A stretch of DNA of 64,000 nucleotides from Agrococcus sp. HG114 (GTDB lineage Bacteria > Actinomycetota > Actinomycetes > Actinomycetales > Microbacteriaceae): contig NZ_JANQCH010000001.1 in assembly GCF_024723325.1 (NCBI RefSeq), positions 1-64,000 of the forward strand. Reading direction: 5' to 3'. The notes under the pieces are model-generated. The model searched no databases, was not told the origin of the DNA, and was given only the letters and a program-made list of their open reading frames with translations. Below are positions 62,815 to 64,000 of the stretch, in pieces (position 1 is the stretch's first letter; each line of letters opens with the position of its first letter). Made by a program: the position numbers and the translations under genes.

Positions 62815-64000
62815 TCAACCGTCGACGCGCTGCGGCACCTCCAGCGGGTTCTCGTCGCGCAGCGCCTCGGGCAGCAGCGCCGCCGGGAAGTTCTGGAACG
62901 CGACGGGGCGTAGGAAGCGGGTGACGGATGCGGTGCCGACCGCGGTCGTCGTCGGCGCGGTCGTCGCCGGATACGGGCCGCCGTGCTGCTGCGCGAAGGT
63001 GACGGAGACGCCGGTGGGCCACTGGTTCCAGAGCACGCGGCCCGCGCGGTCGACGAGCGCCGGCACGAGGCTGCGCGCGAGCTGGAGGTCGGTCGGGTCG
63101 TCTTCATCCGCGACGACCGTCGCGGTGAGCTGGCCCTCGAGGCCACGGGCGACCCGGGGGAGGTCGGCGGCATCCGTGTAGGTGACGACGAGGCCGGCAG
63201 GGCCGAAGACCTCGCGCACGAGCGCCTCCGGGTCCTCGAGCACCGCATCGATCGTCGTGAGCAGCAGCGTCGCCTCAGGCGGCGACTGGCGGCTCGCCTC
63301 GCCCTCGCGCAGCACGGACACGTCCGAGCGGCCGGTCAGCTCCTCGAGCCCCGCGACGAAGCCCTCCTGGATGCGGTCGTTGAGGAGCGGCGCCGGAGCC
63401 GGCACGGCTGCGCGACGCAGCGCATCCACCACCCCCGACTCCGCCGGCGCGAAGAGCACGCCGGGCTTCGTGCAGAGCTGCCCCTGGCTGCCGGTGACCG
63501 ACGCGAGGTACTCCGTCGCGATCTGCTCCGCGCGGCGCGACGCGGCGCCGGGGGCGACGAATGCGGGGTTCACGCTGCCGAGCTCGCCGTAGAACGGGAT
63601 GGGCTCGAGGCGCGCGTTCGCGATGTCGAACAGCGCGCGGCCGCCACCGATCGAGCCGGTGAACGACGCAGCCTTGATCGCCGGGTGCTGGAGCGCCGCG
63701 ACGCCGTTCTGGGTGCCATGGATGACCGACACGAGGGCGGCCGGGGCACCTGCGGCGATCGCGGCCTCGCGGATGACGGCCACCGTCGCGTCGGAGAGTC
63801 GCGGGTGGCCCGAGTGCGCCTTGACGAGCACGGCGTTGCCGGCCGCGAGCGCCGCGGCGGTGTCGCCGCCTGCGACCGAGAAGGCGAACGGGAAGTTGCT
63901 CGCCGCAAAGTTCAGCACCGGGCCGATCGGCACGAGCATGCGGCGGAGGTCGGGCCGCGGCGCGCCCATCGGCCAGTCGGGGTCGGCCCTGTCAATGCGG
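62815..64000 (-). CDS. NADP-type aldehyde dehydrogenase (partial)
   Basis: The carboxy-terminal 395 residues of an aldehyde dehydrogenase like alpha-ketoglutarate-semialdehyde dehydrogenases; the amino end lies past the right edge. VGPVLNFAASNFPFAFSVAG is the family start of the cofactor domain, FTGSIGGGRALFD the cofactor loop, PFYGELGSVNP the catalytic glutamate, and GSQGQLCTKPGVL the nucleophile cysteine. Both are intact. High-GC codon use marks the return to metabolic DNA. It probably oxidises a C5 sugar-acid or hydroxyproline-derived semialdehyde. Confidence 0.88.
   Translation of the reverse strand, partial: RIDRADPDWPMGAPRPDLRRMLVPIGPVLNFAASNFPFAFSVAGGDTAAALAAGNAVLVKAHSGHPRLSDATVAVIREAAIAAGAPAALVSVIHGTQNGVAALQHPAIKAASFTGSIGGGRALFDIANARLEPIPFYGELGSVNPAFVAPGAASRRAEQIATEYLASVTGSQGQLCTKPGVLFAPAESGVVDALRRAAVPAPAPLLNDRIQEGFVAGLEELTGRSDVSVLREGEASRQSPPEATLLLTTIDAVLEDPEALVREVFGPAGLVVTYTDAADLPRVARGLEGQLTATVVADEDDPTDLQLARSLVPALVDRAGRVLWNQWPTGVSVTFAQQHGGPYPATTAPTTTAVGTASVTRFLRPVAFQNFPAALLPEALRDENPLEVPQRVDG

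Overview
The window is GC-rich (about 70% by eye), with strong G/C third-position bias, many GTG starts, dense ATGA/GTGA gene overlaps and few T-tailed terminators. With the actinobacterial look of most proteins and a GGTCGAGTAG...TCGAGACC-type intergenic palindrome, this points to a free-living actinobacterium, most likely Microbacteriaceae; genus cannot be fixed. No rRNA, tRNA, integrase, transposase or CRISPR array was seen. Most of the window is accessory catabolic DNA, and the right quarter is a defence island.

Region 1 (1-12.2 kb): a leftward operon (SDR, MmgE/PrpD, quinone oxidoreductase) diverges from a rightward, mostly overlapping run: alpha/beta hydrolase, Baeyer-Villiger-type monooxygenase, HTH-only LysR fragment, Ldh_2 dehydrogenase, FAH-family hydrolase and D-2-hydroxyacid dehydrogenase. 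A LysR regulator then diverges from an iron alcohol dehydrogenase/maleylacetate reductase-like gene, followed by mmsA. The set suggests oxidation of a ring or ketone, hydrolysis and reduction to central metabolites.

Region 2 (12.3-24.1 kb): a second pathway around a GntR/FCD regulator. Leftward: a SnoaL-flavin reductase fusion, an NCS1 permease and an isochorismatase-like hydrolase. Rightward: regulator, two tandem DUF1185 proteins, alpha/beta hydrolase, aldehyde dehydrogenase, tautomerase, luciferase-like monooxygenase and a BCCT transporter. The parts resemble the Rut pyrimidine pathway without its gene order. Three copies of TGGCATGCAAG sit at the divergent promoters. A TM2 membrane protein closes the region.

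Region 3 (24.2-40.0 kb): an MHS-type MFS transporter and a GntR/FCD regulator share TGGTATACCA operators, and a matching site precedes a five-gene operon of Tm-1-like/UPF0261, PEP-hydrolase family, TIM-barrel isomerase, Gfo/Idh/MocA and cupin. Next come a nucleoside hydrolase with a sugar-type ABC importer lacking an ATPase, a LysR regulator, and a flavoprotein-RidA-DUF1028-M20 operon.

Region 4 (40.0-48.4 kb): a leftward oligopeptide/nickel-type ABC importer operon ending in a large alpha/beta hydrolase and a DUF5937/ArsR regulator, then a small hypothetical.

Region 5 (48.6-64 kb): an NYN-domain gene abuts a 5'-truncated, frameshifted second mmsA whose central 1,085 bp are identical to the first copy (recent gene conversion or duplication). 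Beyond it lies a lower-GC defence island: an undescribed STAND-like ATPase plus partner, a 1,604-residue type ISP restriction-modification enzyme coupled to a UDG-like and a DUF429 gene, a GmrSD-like DUF262/DUF1524 nuclease, and a SHOCT protein. A partial NADP-type aldehyde dehydrogenase resumes metabolic DNA at the right edge.
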